A DNA stretch of 64,000 nucleotides, from contig CAZBKZ010000006.1 in assembly GCA_964492615.1 (NCBI GenBank), forward strand, positions 1-64,000, read 5' to 3'. Under the pieces are notes generated by a model that made no database searches, had not been told where the DNA came from, and saw only the letters and a program-made list of their open reading frames with translations. Positions 26,198-34,753 of this stretch are shown piece by piece. This DNA comes from JAABTH01 sp964492615 (lineage in GTDB: Bacteria > Bacillota > Dethiobacteria > DTU022). Made by a program: the position numbers and the translations under genes. How positions within the stretch are numbered: position 1 is the stretch's first letter; each line of letters starts with the position of its first letter.

Positions 26198-26226
26198 ATT
26201 ATACCTATAAGTTATTTTTATGTCAA
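26198..26226 (-). promoter_or_regulatory. Consensus promoter of the fdhE-fdhA-fdhB-rnfC-rnfD operon
   Basis: Read on the minus strand: TTGACA (26226-26221), exactly 17 bases, TATAAT (26203-26198). Both hexamers are perfect sigma-A consensus, so basal expression may be strong. Predicted start near 26191. Confidence 0.8.
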
Positions 26227-26357
26227 TATGAACGGCTTTTTTTTAACTTCAATATTTCATATTGATTTTTCCCCAGCTTAAACGATTGAAGGCTATATTT
26301 GTCCGTTTCATTGAAACTTTTCATAAACTCAATTATTAAGTGCTTCTAATCGAATAT

Positions 26358-26383
26358 AAAAAAAGCCGGTCCCAGGGACCGGC
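26358..26383 (-). terminator. Terminator after the rhodanese gene
   Basis: GC-rich inverted repeat GCCGGTCC/GGACCGGC (26365-26372 and 26376-26383), followed on the minus strand by seven or more T residues (26364-26358). It ends the ccm-cytochrome-rhodanese transcript. Confidence 0.9.
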
Positions 26384-26406
26384 CTCTTTTCATTTGGAAA
26401 GTGCTT

Positions 26407-27375
26407 TTACTCGCTTACGACAGGCAGATCTTCCGCCAGCCAGCCAAGGTTCATACCACTGGCCAGTGACTTAGCATCAAACCCAAGCATTCTTAGCACA
26501 CCCACGGTCTGACCGGCAGTCTGCCCCGTATAGCAGGTAACCACGATCGGACGGTTAGTGGGAAGATCGCCAAGGATTTCGCCAACAGCAGCCCAAGGGC
26601 TGTGAACAGAACCTTCAATATGCCCTGCAGCATAGTCATCAGCACTGCGGATATCAAGAACGTAGAAAGAGTTTGGATTTCCTTCCAATGCTTCTTGCAG
26701 CTCAGCCGGCTGGATAATATTGTTGCCGATAGTAGCTACGTCGGCAAACATATCCTGGGCCAGGGCCCAGAGGATTTCTTCTTCCTCGTTAGCCGGAGAT
26801 GTCCCGGCAGAAAGATCTGCTGCCGCATTCATTCCTTCGCCTGTAACTTCATATTCGCTTTCACCAGTCCAACCGCGGGTCATACCGAGGCGTAAAGACT
26901 GAACATTATCAAACCCAGCCATTCTCAGCCAACCAACAGCCTGACCGGCAGTCTGACCGGTATAGCAGGTTACCACAACCGGCCTGTTAGTCGGTATGCG
27001 ATCCATGATCTCTCCAACACTGGCCCATTCGCTGTGATAAGCTCCTTCAATATGCCCGGCTTCAAAATCTTCGGCACGGCGGATATCAAGGATAAAGACC
27101 GAATCAGGGTTGTCATCGACCATAGCCTTAACATCATCAGCATGAATTATATTTGTCGACTGGGCAGTTTTTTCGAAATAACTTACCGCCAGATTCTCGA
27201 CAAGCGCGTCAACATCAATTTCTTCTTCTACTATCTCGTCAACAACTTCCCCGACTGCTTCTTCTACTTCTTCCACCACTTCTTCAACCGCAGTGTCAGA
27301 TCCACAACCGGTGAAACCAAAGAAGAGCATTCCAATCATTACAACAATAAACAATAAACTCAGGTACTTTTTCAT
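26407..27375 (-). CDS. Tandem rhodanese-domain lipoprotein
   Basis: 322 residues. A hydrophobic signal ends in FTGC, a lipobox, so the mature protein is lipid-anchored outside the membrane. An acidic Glu/Val-rich linker (about 30-55) precedes two rhodanese domains (about 75-175 and 205-320). Each has FILDIRRAEDF or YVLDIRSADDY, followed by the active loop CYTGQTAGQ with its catalytic Cys intact. Rhodaneses bind persulfide sulfur or related chalcogens. The gene is 87 bp downstream of the multiheme cytochrome and is probably cotranscribed. From memory, Geobacter tellurite/selenite-reduction (Ext) operons pair an extracellular rhodanese with multiheme cytochromes; relation to them is a suggestion only. 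Confidence 0.85.
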   Translation of the reverse strand: MKKYLSLLFIVVMIGMLFFGFTGCGSDTAVEEVVEEVEEAVGEVVDEIVEEEIDVDALVENLAVSYFEKTAQSTNIIHADDVKAMVDDNPDSVFILDIRRAEDFEAGHIEGAYHSEWASVGEIMDRIPTNRPVVVTCYTGQTAGQAVGWLRMAGFDNVQSLRLGMTRGWTGESEYEVTGEGMNAAADLSAGTSPANEEEEILWALAQDMFADVATIGNNIIQPAELQEALEGNPNSFYVLDIRSADDYAAGHIEGSVHSPWAAVGEILGDLPTNRPIVVTCYTGQTAGQTVGVLRMLGFDAKSLASGMNLGWLAEDLPVVSE

Positions 27376-27461
27376 TAAACCAGTGATCCTCCTAAAAATT
27401 AATTATCCTACCTTTATTAAAAACACAGCATATACCTGTGTAAAATCACTTAAATAACATT

Positions 27462-28751
27462 TTACGGGATATTCCTTACTACCATGTTGTAATTAGCCTG
27501 GCTTGTGCCCTCCTCCAGGTCACTTTCCCTGAGGAAGATAAATTCATTGCCGTGGCAGGAATCACAACTTTCATTCTGGACTGTCGAGCGCTGAACATTA
27601 TGGGTTGGTGAATACTTCCAACTGGCGATATTATCGTAATTAGGCACATCCAGTCCTATACCCTCGAGCATCTGTCTGGAACTGGGCACATGTCTCACCG
27701 TAATATACTTGTAAGGATGCCTGCCCTCCGGCTCCGGGTTTAAAGCAACTTTAAACATAACCCTTGACTGCCCCAGCGGTGCTATTAAAGAACCATCTGT
27801 ATCCTGCTGAATGTGACAATCAAAACAGTTATTATTCGATGTGCTGTGGCAAACCTGGCAGTTCATCAGATCTTCTGAATGAACCTTATGAGCTTCTATA
27901 TCGCTATCTTCATATACATTGCCGTGACAATCCATGCAGCTCGGCAGATCGACATCCCATTTGCGAACTTCCTCGCGTCCTGTTCCATGGAAGTTATTCA
28001 CATCATGACAGTCCATGCAATCCATACCCGCTTCGTAATGAACATCACGGGCATAACCGATTGTCCCCATGTATTCTCCTGCCGTCCGGGCCCCATGACA
28101 GCCAAAGCAGGTATCCTCCATTGGCGGCTTTTCGGCAAACATATGCTCCGAGTGTAAACCACCTGTATAAACATAAGGCCTGCTCACATGACACGAACCG
28201 CAACTTGAATGACATTTATAACAGGTTGAATCAAATGCTTCCTGTAATATATTCCCTTCTTCTGTAGTTGCTCCCGGATGGCCAAATTCCTCAAGACCAA
28301 CTCTCATACCGAGTACAGTATAGTGTATGGCAGTATCAAATGTTTCTCCCACTTCAGTATGACATAATACACAAAGCGATCCTGCATCAGCCTGGGAAGG
28401 ATAAACCTCCATCCCTTCATGCGCTTCATCTTTGCTGCTGACATTTACACCCCCATGGCAGGTAATACAACCAAGCTCGCCATGAACAGTGTCTGTAAAA
28501 TCAGGGTTAACATAAAACAGATCCTGACCCCCCAACTGGGGTCCGGGCACACCTCAGCCAGGGCCATCTGCGGGCGGTGGCACATCATACATGGCCTCCA
28601 TCACATCAGCATCAAGGTGACAAGCCATGCAGCCGTCACTTGGTGTGGCGCTTAACACAGGTGAGGTATTAACATATAGAGTAGCAACGATTAGAACAAC
28701 AGCCAGCGATGCCGCCATGAAAATCAAAGTTTCTTTTCTACGTTTTGCCAA
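27462..28751 (-). CDS. Undecaheme c-type cytochrome with in-frame UGA, probable selenoprotein
   Basis: A 429-residue protein if the UGA at 28556-28554 is read as selenocysteine (residue 66). Both halves are in the same frame, with only two codons between the UGA and the GTG that would otherwise start the second frame. Residues about 9-27 form a signal anchor. The upstream piece has one heme site (CMACH, 41-45); the downstream piece has ten (CITCH, CVLCH, CYKCH, CGSCH, CFGCH, CMDCH twice, CQVCH, CFDCH, CDSCH). A SECIS-like hairpin follows the UGA. Neither half makes sense alone: the first is 65 residues, and the second has no export signal. Other explanations are a nonsense mutation or a sequencing error. 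I recall that ExtK/ExtL cytochromes of Geobacter have been merged as one selenoprotein; this may be a relative. Electron source or acceptor is unknown. Confidence 0.8.
28526..28556 (-). promoter_or_regulatory. Candidate SECIS element in the multiheme cytochrome gene
   Basis: Minus-strand mRNA: UGA (28556-28554), 10 bases, then a 6-bp stem GACCCC/GGGGTC (28543-28538 with 28531-28526) closing loop AGUUGG. The loop begins 17 bases after UGA and has G as its second base, which meets the published bacterial SECIS pattern (short stem, small loop, G in the first two loop bases, 16-37 bases from UGA). Seen directly; function inferred. Confidence 0.65.
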
Positions 28752-28935
28752 GCTATCACCCCTTCTTTAGATATCCGTATCTCTTGAGAAAAAAATCTCA
28801 AGCACCACCAAAAAAAATTGGTAAGCTATATATATTCTTTACTTTTTATTATAACATATGTTAAGAGCGTTTATTAAGGAAATTTCGCTATAAAATATTT
28901 TATAATACCTATAAGTTATAGCTAATACCCATGAT

Positions 28936-31089
28936 TCAATTTTTAAATCTTCGCCATACCGCTATTGCTGTACCGGCTGCCAGCAGAAAGGAACCGACCA
29001 TAAGCATTGAAATCAAGGGCTTAATTTTCACTTCGATGATAAATGATTCACCTGAGCCGTCGCTAACACTTTCTATAGTCAGCCTGACCAAACCATTGTC
29101 AGCGTCTATATCCTCCAGGGTAATAGTACCCAGCCCCGCAGTTTCAACGGGTATACTGTGCTTTCCCGCCTCATCATAGCGCATTAACGGCATGTATTCA
29201 GTAATCTGATTGTTTTGATGTATTTCAATTAATGCCCCAACTTCAATCACACCGGTCTGTGAGTGGGGTTCAAACTGGAAACCGTTAAATATTATTTTAT
29301 AATCATTGTACTCCACTCCCTGACCGGCAGCGAGCGTTAAGTCCTCTCTCTTTACATCTGACTGCACTTCCAAAGGGCTTATGTATAAATCCCTTGTAAT
29401 ATTGCGATGAATAGCCGGCGAACGCATCAATCGCCCACCTGCCAGATAAAGATTTGGCCGGGCGGTAAAAGTTTTTTCTCCGCTTGAAACAATTATTTCC
29501 GGATAGTTGTTATCTCCCTCAGTTACTATACCCTTGTAATTAAATTGGTAACCGAACGCTTCAACATTTTCACCCCTGGGCAGAATAAGCATCTGCGACT
29601 GTGTGTATCCGGTTGAGCCCAGCACCCCGGCAAAAAGTATCGCTAAACCGATATGGGCAATATAACCTCCTGAATATAACAACCCTTTACGAATTATTTT
29701 TCGCAGTGTCATGAAGTTTACAACAAGAGCTGAAACAAGGGCAGCTACCATCAGCAGCCCTAAAAAAGTTTGTATACCTAAAAAGTATCCTGCTGCCAGG
29801 GCAGGTACCATAATATAGAAAAGAAATTGGAGTTGTTTAAAAACCTGCTGGGGCTGTTCATTTTTCCAGGTTAATAGCGGGCAGAGGGTTAAAACCAGGA
29901 AAATCACAAAAACCAGAGGCGCATTAGTTTGCAGGTAGAAGTTTTCATCCACACTTGCCGGGCTTCCAAATATCCCTGTCAGTAAAGGCGAAAGGGTTCC
30001 CAGCATAACCAACGCCCCGGACAGCGATAAAACAATCAGGGTTATTGTAAAACTTCCTTGTCGCGAAAGCAGGGCAGCATTCTCCTTGTCTCGTGGAAGT
30101 TCTTTATAACGTCCAATTAAAACTAAGAGGCCGCCGAGGAAAAAGATCAGGAAAAATGAAAGGATAAAATATGACAATGTGGTTTCAGCAAATGCATGAA
30201 CGGAGAACTCAGCCATTACTCCGCTTCTGGTCAGATAAGTAGCAAAAATAATCAGTGCGTAAGTTATAATAGCCAGCAACAGGTTACTTTTTACATATAA
30301 TTTGTTCTGTTTCTGTGCTATAAGCCCGTGCACCAGGGCTGTACAGGTTAACCAGGGGACCAGGGAGGCATTTTCAACCGGATCCCAGCCCCAGTAACCG
30401 CCCCAGCCTAATACCCTGTATGCCCAGGCCCCGCCGATAAGTATACCTGTTCCCAGAAAAAACCAGCCCGCAGCTGCCCAGGGAAGAGCCCGCAGCAGAC
30501 CTTTCTGAAAATCTTTTTTCCACAATGAAGCAACAGCATAGGCAAAAGGAAAAATAAGCAGGGCATAACCGACAAAAACTACAGGTGGGTGTATAACCAT
30601 CCATGGATCCATTAAAAGCGGATTTAACCCCATACCATCGGGCGGCACCATTCCCAGGTGATAAAAGGGGTTCTCAAGAAACAGGAAGAAAAGCAGAAAA
30701 AGCTGGCCCAGCATTACAACCGGGACGATAACCGGTAAAAGCTCTTTCTCGCGCTTAATTAACAGGTAACCGGCAATAGCTGTAATCAGCGCCCACAAAA
30801 TAAAAGTCCCCTCCTGGCCGGCCCAGAAAGCTGATATAAGGTATTTAAAAGGCAGGTCTATACTGGTATGAGCATAAACATAGTAGTATTCAAATTTATG
30901 ACTAATCAGGGCATAAAATAGATATATTGAGGTGATCAGCAAACCTGCCGTATGGATATGATAAAAATATAACGCCCATTTATTTTTTGTCAACTGTTTT
31001 GCAGAAACAGCACAAGCCTCTCTTAAATATAGTATGGCAGTAATTAAAGCGGCCAAAAAAGCTACTATTATTCCTATATTGCCAATCAT
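28936..31089 (-). CDS. ccmF: Cytochrome c heme lyase CcmF
   Basis: 717 residues, about 15 membrane helices. The tryptophan-rich heme-handling signature WGGYWGWDPVENASLVPW is present near residue 225, preceded by VHPPVVFVGYALLIFPF-like text, both typical of CcmF. A soluble domain of roughly 170 residues precedes the last helix. In system I cytochrome c maturation CcmF attaches heme to CxxCH apocytochromes. Its start overlaps ccmE by four bases. CcmG and CcmH are not seen in this cluster, so thiol reduction must be done by other proteins. It makes sense beside an undecaheme cytochrome. Confidence 0.92.
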   Translation of the reverse strand: MIGNIGIIVAFLAALITAILYLREACAVSAKQLTKNKWALYFYHIHTAGLLITSIYLFYALISHKFEYYYVYAHTSIDLPFKYLISAFWAGQEGTFILWALITAIAGYLLIKREKELLPVIVPVVMLGQLFLLFFLFLENPFYHLGMVPPDGMGLNPLLMDPWMVIHPPVVFVGYALLIFPFAYAVASLWKKDFQKGLLRALPWAAAGWFFLGTGILIGGAWAYRVLGWGGYWGWDPVENASLVPWLTCTALVHGLIAQKQNKLYVKSNLLLAIITYALIIFATYLTRSGVMAEFSVHAFAETTLSYFILSFFLIFFLGGLLVLIGRYKELPRDKENAALLSRQGSFTITLIVLSLSGALVMLGTLSPLLTGIFGSPASVDENFYLQTNAPLVFVIFLVLTLCPLLTWKNEQPQQVFKQLQFLFYIMVPALAAGYFLGIQTFLGLLMVAALVSALVVNFMTLRKIIRKGLLYSGGYIAHIGLAILFAGVLGSTGYTQSQMLILPRGENVEAFGYQFNYKGIVTEGDNNYPEIIVSSGEKTFTARPNLYLAGGRLMRSPAIHRNITRDLYISPLEVQSDVKREDLTLAAGQGVEYNDYKIIFNGFQFEPHSQTGVIEVGALIEIHQNNQITEYMPLMRYDEAGKHSIPVETAGLGTITLEDIDADNGLVRLTIESVSDGSGESFIIEVKIKPLISMLMVGSFLLAAGTAIAVWRRFKN

Positions 31090-31475
31090 TGATTATTATC
31101 ACCATCCTGCTCGTACTTGGAGGGACATTTAACCAGAAGTTTCTCGGCAGCAAACAGACCATCACGATAATAGCCTACAACTACAATACTGTCAGCATGA
31201 TCGAGGTTATCCGGCCTCGGACCTTCGTAGATCACTTTTACAGTTGTTCCTTCATCATCAGTAAGAAGAAACTGCAGCTTTCCGCTCTCACGGTCAAAAC
31301 CAATTGAAGCGGGATCTTCAATATAACCCATAACCTGAACCTGTCTGGCAGTTTCGGCAGCTTCAGCAATAGTAACATATGGGTTCAGTGAAGACTGAAA
31401 AGAATACAAAGCCAGAACGGCAAAAACCACTATAACGGCTATTCCGATAATCCATTTTAATTTTTTATTTTTCAT
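31086..31475 (-). CDS. ccmE: Heme chaperone CcmE
   Basis: 129 residues from ATG at 31475; a longer frame from 31544 overlaps ccmD and is less likely. One N-terminal helix, then an OB-fold-like domain with LQFLLTDDEGTTVKVIYEGPRPDNL and the ending LLVKCPSKYEQD. The heme-binding position is the Cys in KCPSKY: this is the CxxxY type of CcmE (Cys rather than His), known from sulfate reducers and archaea. It starts inside ccmD (11-base overlap) and ends four bases into ccmF. Confidence 0.9.
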   Translation of the reverse strand: MKNKKLKWIIGIAVIVVFAVLALYSFQSSLNPYVTIAEAAETARQVQVMGYIEDPASIGFDRESGKLQFLLTDDEGTTVKVIYEGPRPDNLDHADSIVVVGYYRDGLFAAEKLLVKCPSKYEQDGDNNQ

Positions 31476-31581
31476 GACGTCTCTCCAGCTTTTTAAGTCG
31501 CATATCAAGTCTGGCCAGGTATGAAAATATTCCAAACCAGGCAACCAGGCTCACTATAAGCACTATGTAAATATTATCCAT
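31465..31581 (-). CDS. ccmD: CcmD-like small membrane protein
   Basis: A 38-residue gene too short for usual gene finding. It begins with ATG at 31581; the protein has one N-terminal helix (IYIVLIVSLVAWFGIF, residues 4-19), then SYLARLDMRLKKLERRHEK, the helix-plus-basic-tail form of CcmD. It lies exactly between ccmC (7 bp) and ccmE (overlap of 11 bases). In system I CcmD keeps the CcmABC transporter and CcmE together. Confidence 0.85.
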   Translation of the reverse strand: MDNIYIVLIVSLVAWFGIFSYLARLDMRLKKLERRHEK

Positions 31582-31587
31582 GGCTAT

Positions 31588-32250
31588 TTATTCATTCTCC
31601 CTTCTATTGTTCTGCTCCAGGTTAATCAGGCGTGAAGAAAGATTAAAAATCCAGGCGTAAATCCCGGTAAACCCAACCAGGGAAGCGAGAAATACTCTAA
31701 ACATAACTGCATTCATCTGAAAACCTGATTCAGTGCTGATAATCGGGTCTGGATGAAGTGTAGCATACACCCTGGGTATTACAAAAACCAGAAAAGGCAC
31801 TGAAATAAAAGCAAATATACTGAATACCGAGGAAAGCCTTGCCCTTCTCCCCTCTTCATCTACCGAAGAACGTAAGACAAAATAGGCACTGTAGATTAAA
31901 AGCAGGATAAAAATAGAAGTCTGGCGTGGGTCCCAGTTCCAGAAAACACCCCAGGTAAAACGGGCAAATACAGCACCGGTTATAGTAGCCAGTAGAGTAA
32001 AGATAAAACCGATTTCCGCATTAACCGCTGCCAGAGAATCATCTTTAATCAGCCCTCTCCTGAGGAAGCGAACACTGTAAACCATTGAAATAAGGTAAGC
32101 TAAAACGCCAACCCAGGCCAGGGGCACGTGAAAATAAATTATCCGCGAAAGATCACCCAGACCCATTGCCGGCGGCGCATATAATAAAGCAGCAACTATA
32201 ACCAGCGCTATCCAGATACCCAATGCACTTTTTAATATTGTTTTCAACAT
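31588..32250 (-). CDS. ccmC: Heme transporter subunit CcmC
   Basis: 220 residues, six helices. The heme-handling motif FTWGVFWNWDPRQTSIFILLLIY is the WWD domain of CcmC, and conserved histidines appear in YFHVPLAWVG near residue 40. CcmC delivers heme to CcmE on the outer side of the membrane. Positioned after ccmB and before ccmD in the standard ccmABCDEF order. Confidence 0.93.
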   Translation of the reverse strand: MLKTILKSALGIWIALVIVAALLYAPPAMGLGDLSRIIYFHVPLAWVGVLAYLISMVYSVRFLRRGLIKDDSLAAVNAEIGFIFTLLATITGAVFARFTWGVFWNWDPRQTSIFILLLIYSAYFVLRSSVDEEGRRARLSSVFSIFAFISVPFLVFVIPRVYATLHPDPIISTESGFQMNAVMFRVFLASLVGFTGIYAWIFNLSSRLINLEQNNRRENE

Positions 32251-32319
32251 GGCAAACCTCTTTCAGGTAATAAATTGACAACTTCACAATATCTAATTTG
32301 TCATAATAAGCAAACTTCG

Positions 32320-33006
32320 TCAATCTTCCATGACATACGGTATTAATAAAAGTGAAGCAGTTACTACTATTACCAGGTATGAAAGAAGAAAAAGGAAATC
32401 AGTTTTAAGCTCCTCACCACTTCCACCGCCAAGAGCAATACCGGTACCGCGAATAACTGTCAGTAAAACCGGTAATAACACGGGAAAAGCAAGAACCGGA
32501 AGTAACGAACCCCGTGAACCAGCCCTGGCTACGACTGCAGCCAGTAATGTAGTTGCGCCCGAAAGTGAAAGAAGACCGGTGATACAGATTAATATAAGCA
32601 ATGCAATATTGCTTCCTGATGGAGGATTCATCATTACATAATAGAGCGGAAGCATAACCACGATCAGGACAAGGAGCAAAAGGGTGTTGAATACCAGTTT
32701 TCCCGAATAAATAGTTTCTGCAGTTGCCGACATTTTTAAAGCCAATATTGTCCCGCTGTCTTCCTCCTTGGTGAAACTCCTGTTTAAGGCTGACATGGCT
32801 GAGAAAAAGACAATAATCCAGATTAAAGCGGAATGTAACATAACATCAAGAGCATATATTCCAATTGTAAAACTCACCGTAACCAGTGTCGTCAGAGAAA
32901 ACAGGATCATAGCCGTCAGGGCGTGGCGGGTTCTGAACTCATCGATAAGATCTTTAGTTACTATTGCACTTACTGCATTTATCCAGGAAAAGGATGTTTT
33001 CACCAT
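32320..33006 (-). CDS. ccmB: Heme exporter subunit CcmB
   Basis: 228 residues from the ATG at 33006 (the longest frame begins at 33030). Six hydrophobic helices; KDLIDEFRTRHALTAMILFS and FTKEEDSGTILALKMSATAE are the family marks of CcmB, the membrane subunit of the CcmAB ABC transporter. It overlaps the end of ccmA by about 50 bases, which suggests translational coupling. Confidence 0.9.
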   Translation of the reverse strand: MVKTSFSWINAVSAIVTKDLIDEFRTRHALTAMILFSLTTLVTVSFTIGIYALDVMLHSALIWIIVFFSAMSALNRSFTKEEDSGTILALKMSATAETIYSGKLVFNTLLLLVLIVVMLPLYYVMMNPPSGSNIALLILICITGLLSLSGATTLLAAVVARAGSRGSLLPVLAFPVLLPVLLTVIRGTGIALGGGSGEELKTDFLFLLSYLVIVVTASLLLIPYVMED

Positions 33007-33592
33007 ACTGTCGTACCTCCTCCTGATCATTGGTTGCTATTATAACCATGCTTTTAGATTTATATTCACTGATGATACTATTAACCACTATCTTTCCTTC
33101 ATCATCCAGATTAGTGTTCGGTTCATCCAGCAACAGCAGGGCTGGTTCATGAAATATAGCATAAGCAAGTTTCAAACGCTGTTTCATGCCAGTGGAAAAA
33201 ACAGCTAGTGGATAATCTATGCTTCCGGCAAGACCAACTTTTACAAGAATTTCACATAGTTCTTTCTCTGTCGGAAATGAACCACCCAACTTAGCAAAAA
33301 ACAACATATTTTCCCGGGCAGTTAAATGCCTGTATAAGGCCAGGTCAGGGGTTACCAATCCGGTAACCTTTCTGATTTCGGAAACTGATAGTTCATCATT
33401 GTTAAAAGTTATTTTAATAGACCCGGCTGAAGGTTTCTCCAGGCCGCAGATTAACCGCAGCAGGGTTGATTTGCCCGATCCGTTTGGTCCGGTAACCAGA
33501 TTACATTTGCCCGGTTCCGGCTGCCAGGATATGCTGCTGAATACTTTTTTACTGTTATATATTTTAGCAAGTTTGTTAATTGTTATCTTCAT
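32954..33592 (-). CDS. ccmA: Heme exporter ATP-binding subunit CcmA
   Basis: 212 residues from ATG at 33592 (an ATG at 33619 with GGGG upstream is an alternative; the longest frame begins at 33769). ABC ATPase motifs: Walker A GPNGSGKST, signature FSTGMKQRLKLA (usual CcmA variant of LSGGQ), Walker B LLLLDEPNTNLD. It powers release of heme-loaded CcmE. First gene of the ccm-cytochrome operon; divergent from the LysR gene. Confidence 0.9.
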   Translation of the reverse strand: MKITINKLAKIYNSKKVFSSISWQPEPGKCNLVTGPNGSGKSTLLRLICGLEKPSAGSIKITFNNDELSVSEIRKVTGLVTPDLALYRHLTARENMLFFAKLGGSFPTEKELCEILVKVGLAGSIDYPLAVFSTGMKQRLKLAYAIFHEPALLLLDEPNTNLDDEGKIVVNSIISEYKSKSMVIIATNDQEEVRQYGENILFLDKCSKCNSN

Positions 33593-33705
33593 AAATGGCC
33601 CTTTCACATTATAGTACATCTTAATCGACCCCTTAAAAAGCGTCAAGGACTGTCTTACCTGCTCCAACCGTGTATTGATGCCTGCTCGCAGGGCTGATAG
33701 TATTA

Positions 33706-33750
33706 TGCTATACTGAATCTTAAGAATCGTAACTTTTTTGCCATACTGAA
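33706..33750. promoter_or_regulatory. Direct repeat in the ccmA/lysR divergent region
   Basis: TGCTATACTGAA (33706-33717) and TGCCATACTGAA (33739-33750) match at 11 of 12 positions and are 33 bp apart, about three helical turns. Possible operator for the adjacent LysR regulator. The rest of the 200-bp region shows no clear promoter hexamers. Confidence 0.4.
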
Positions 33751-33795
33751 AACTGATAGACATTTGCATTTATTATAGAATATAAGGGGTAAAAT

Positions 33796-34716
33796 ATGGA
33801 AATTAGTCACCTATCGACATTTTGCAGGGTAGTTGAAGCAGGAAGCATCTCCAAGGCAGCGAAAGAATTATTTGTCAGCCAGCCTGCTATCAGCCAAAAA
33901 ATACAGGAATTAGAGCAACACTACCAGGTCCAACTGCTTGACAGAACAAATAAAGGCGTGAGCCCAACAAAAACAGGTCTTTATGTATATGCAGAAGCGC
34001 AAAAAATCATTGCCCTTCTTTCAAACATTGAAAGAGAGATCGAGCTTACCCGCAACCCGGTGGAAGACCTGACTATTGGAGCGTCAAGCACGGTCGGTAA
34101 TGTCGCCCTGCCCTGCACTCTCCTAATCTTCCGCGAACGTCATCCAGGTTTTAATATTACGGTGGATCTAGGCAATACAGAGAAAACGATCAATAAATTG
34201 CTCAGCAGACGCATTGAAATAGCCCTGGTGGAAGGACCGCTCAGCAACGAATGGCGAAAACAGTTTGATGCAGAAGATATCTGTATTAAACATATAGCCC
34301 AAACCAGATTAATCCTGGTAGCGGCAAATGAGGGTTCATATCAAAAACATGAGAGCATGACTTTAAAAGAGTTAAGTGAAGCCCCGCTGATCATGAGGGA
34401 AAAAGGCTCGGGCATAAGAAACACAATTGAAAATACTATCGCTGAAAAAGGTTTTTCACTCAGCGATTTTAACATTATTTATGAAATGGGCACCAGCAGT
34501 TCGATCATTTCTGCGGTCACTTCCGACATGGGACTGACCGTGTTACCGATTATGTCTCTCAGGAAAGAACTTCACCACAAAATCCTCAAGATGATTCCTT
34601 TGAATAATATTGAATTTTTGCTCGACTTTAACCTGCTCTATAGAAATGATTCAAAAAAAATGTCACATAAAAATTTCATTGAGCTGATCAGCTCCAAAGA
34701 ACGCGGCTTTTGCTAA
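33796..34716 (+). CDS. LysR-family transcriptional regulator
   Basis: 306 residues. N-terminal winged helix with AGSISKAAKELFVSQPAISQ (residues 16-35), then a type 2 periplasmic-binding-like effector domain. It resembles CysL/CysB-like regulators in general form, but the effector is unknown. ATG follows AAGGGGTAAAAT. It is divergent to ccmA and convergent with the YeeE transporter, so likely targets are the ccm-cytochrome operon or the sulfur transport pair. No frameshift or oddity. Confidence 0.9.
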   Translation: MEISHLSTFCRVVEAGSISKAAKELFVSQPAISQKIQELEQHYQVQLLDRTNKGVSPTKTGLYVYAEAQKIIALLSNIEREIELTRNPVEDLTIGASSTVGNVALPCTLLIFRERHPGFNITVDLGNTEKTINKLLSRRIEIALVEGPLSNEWRKQFDAEDICIKHIAQTRLILVAANEGSYQKHESMTLKELSEAPLIMREKGSGIRNTIENTIAEKGFSLSDFNIIYEMGTSSSIISAVTSDMGLTVLPIMSLRKELHHKILKMIPLNNIEFLLDFNLLYRNDSKKMSHKNFIELISSKERGFC

Positions 34717-34753
34717 ACAGCCGTTATGCCTATTATTTTAATTACTACCCGCG

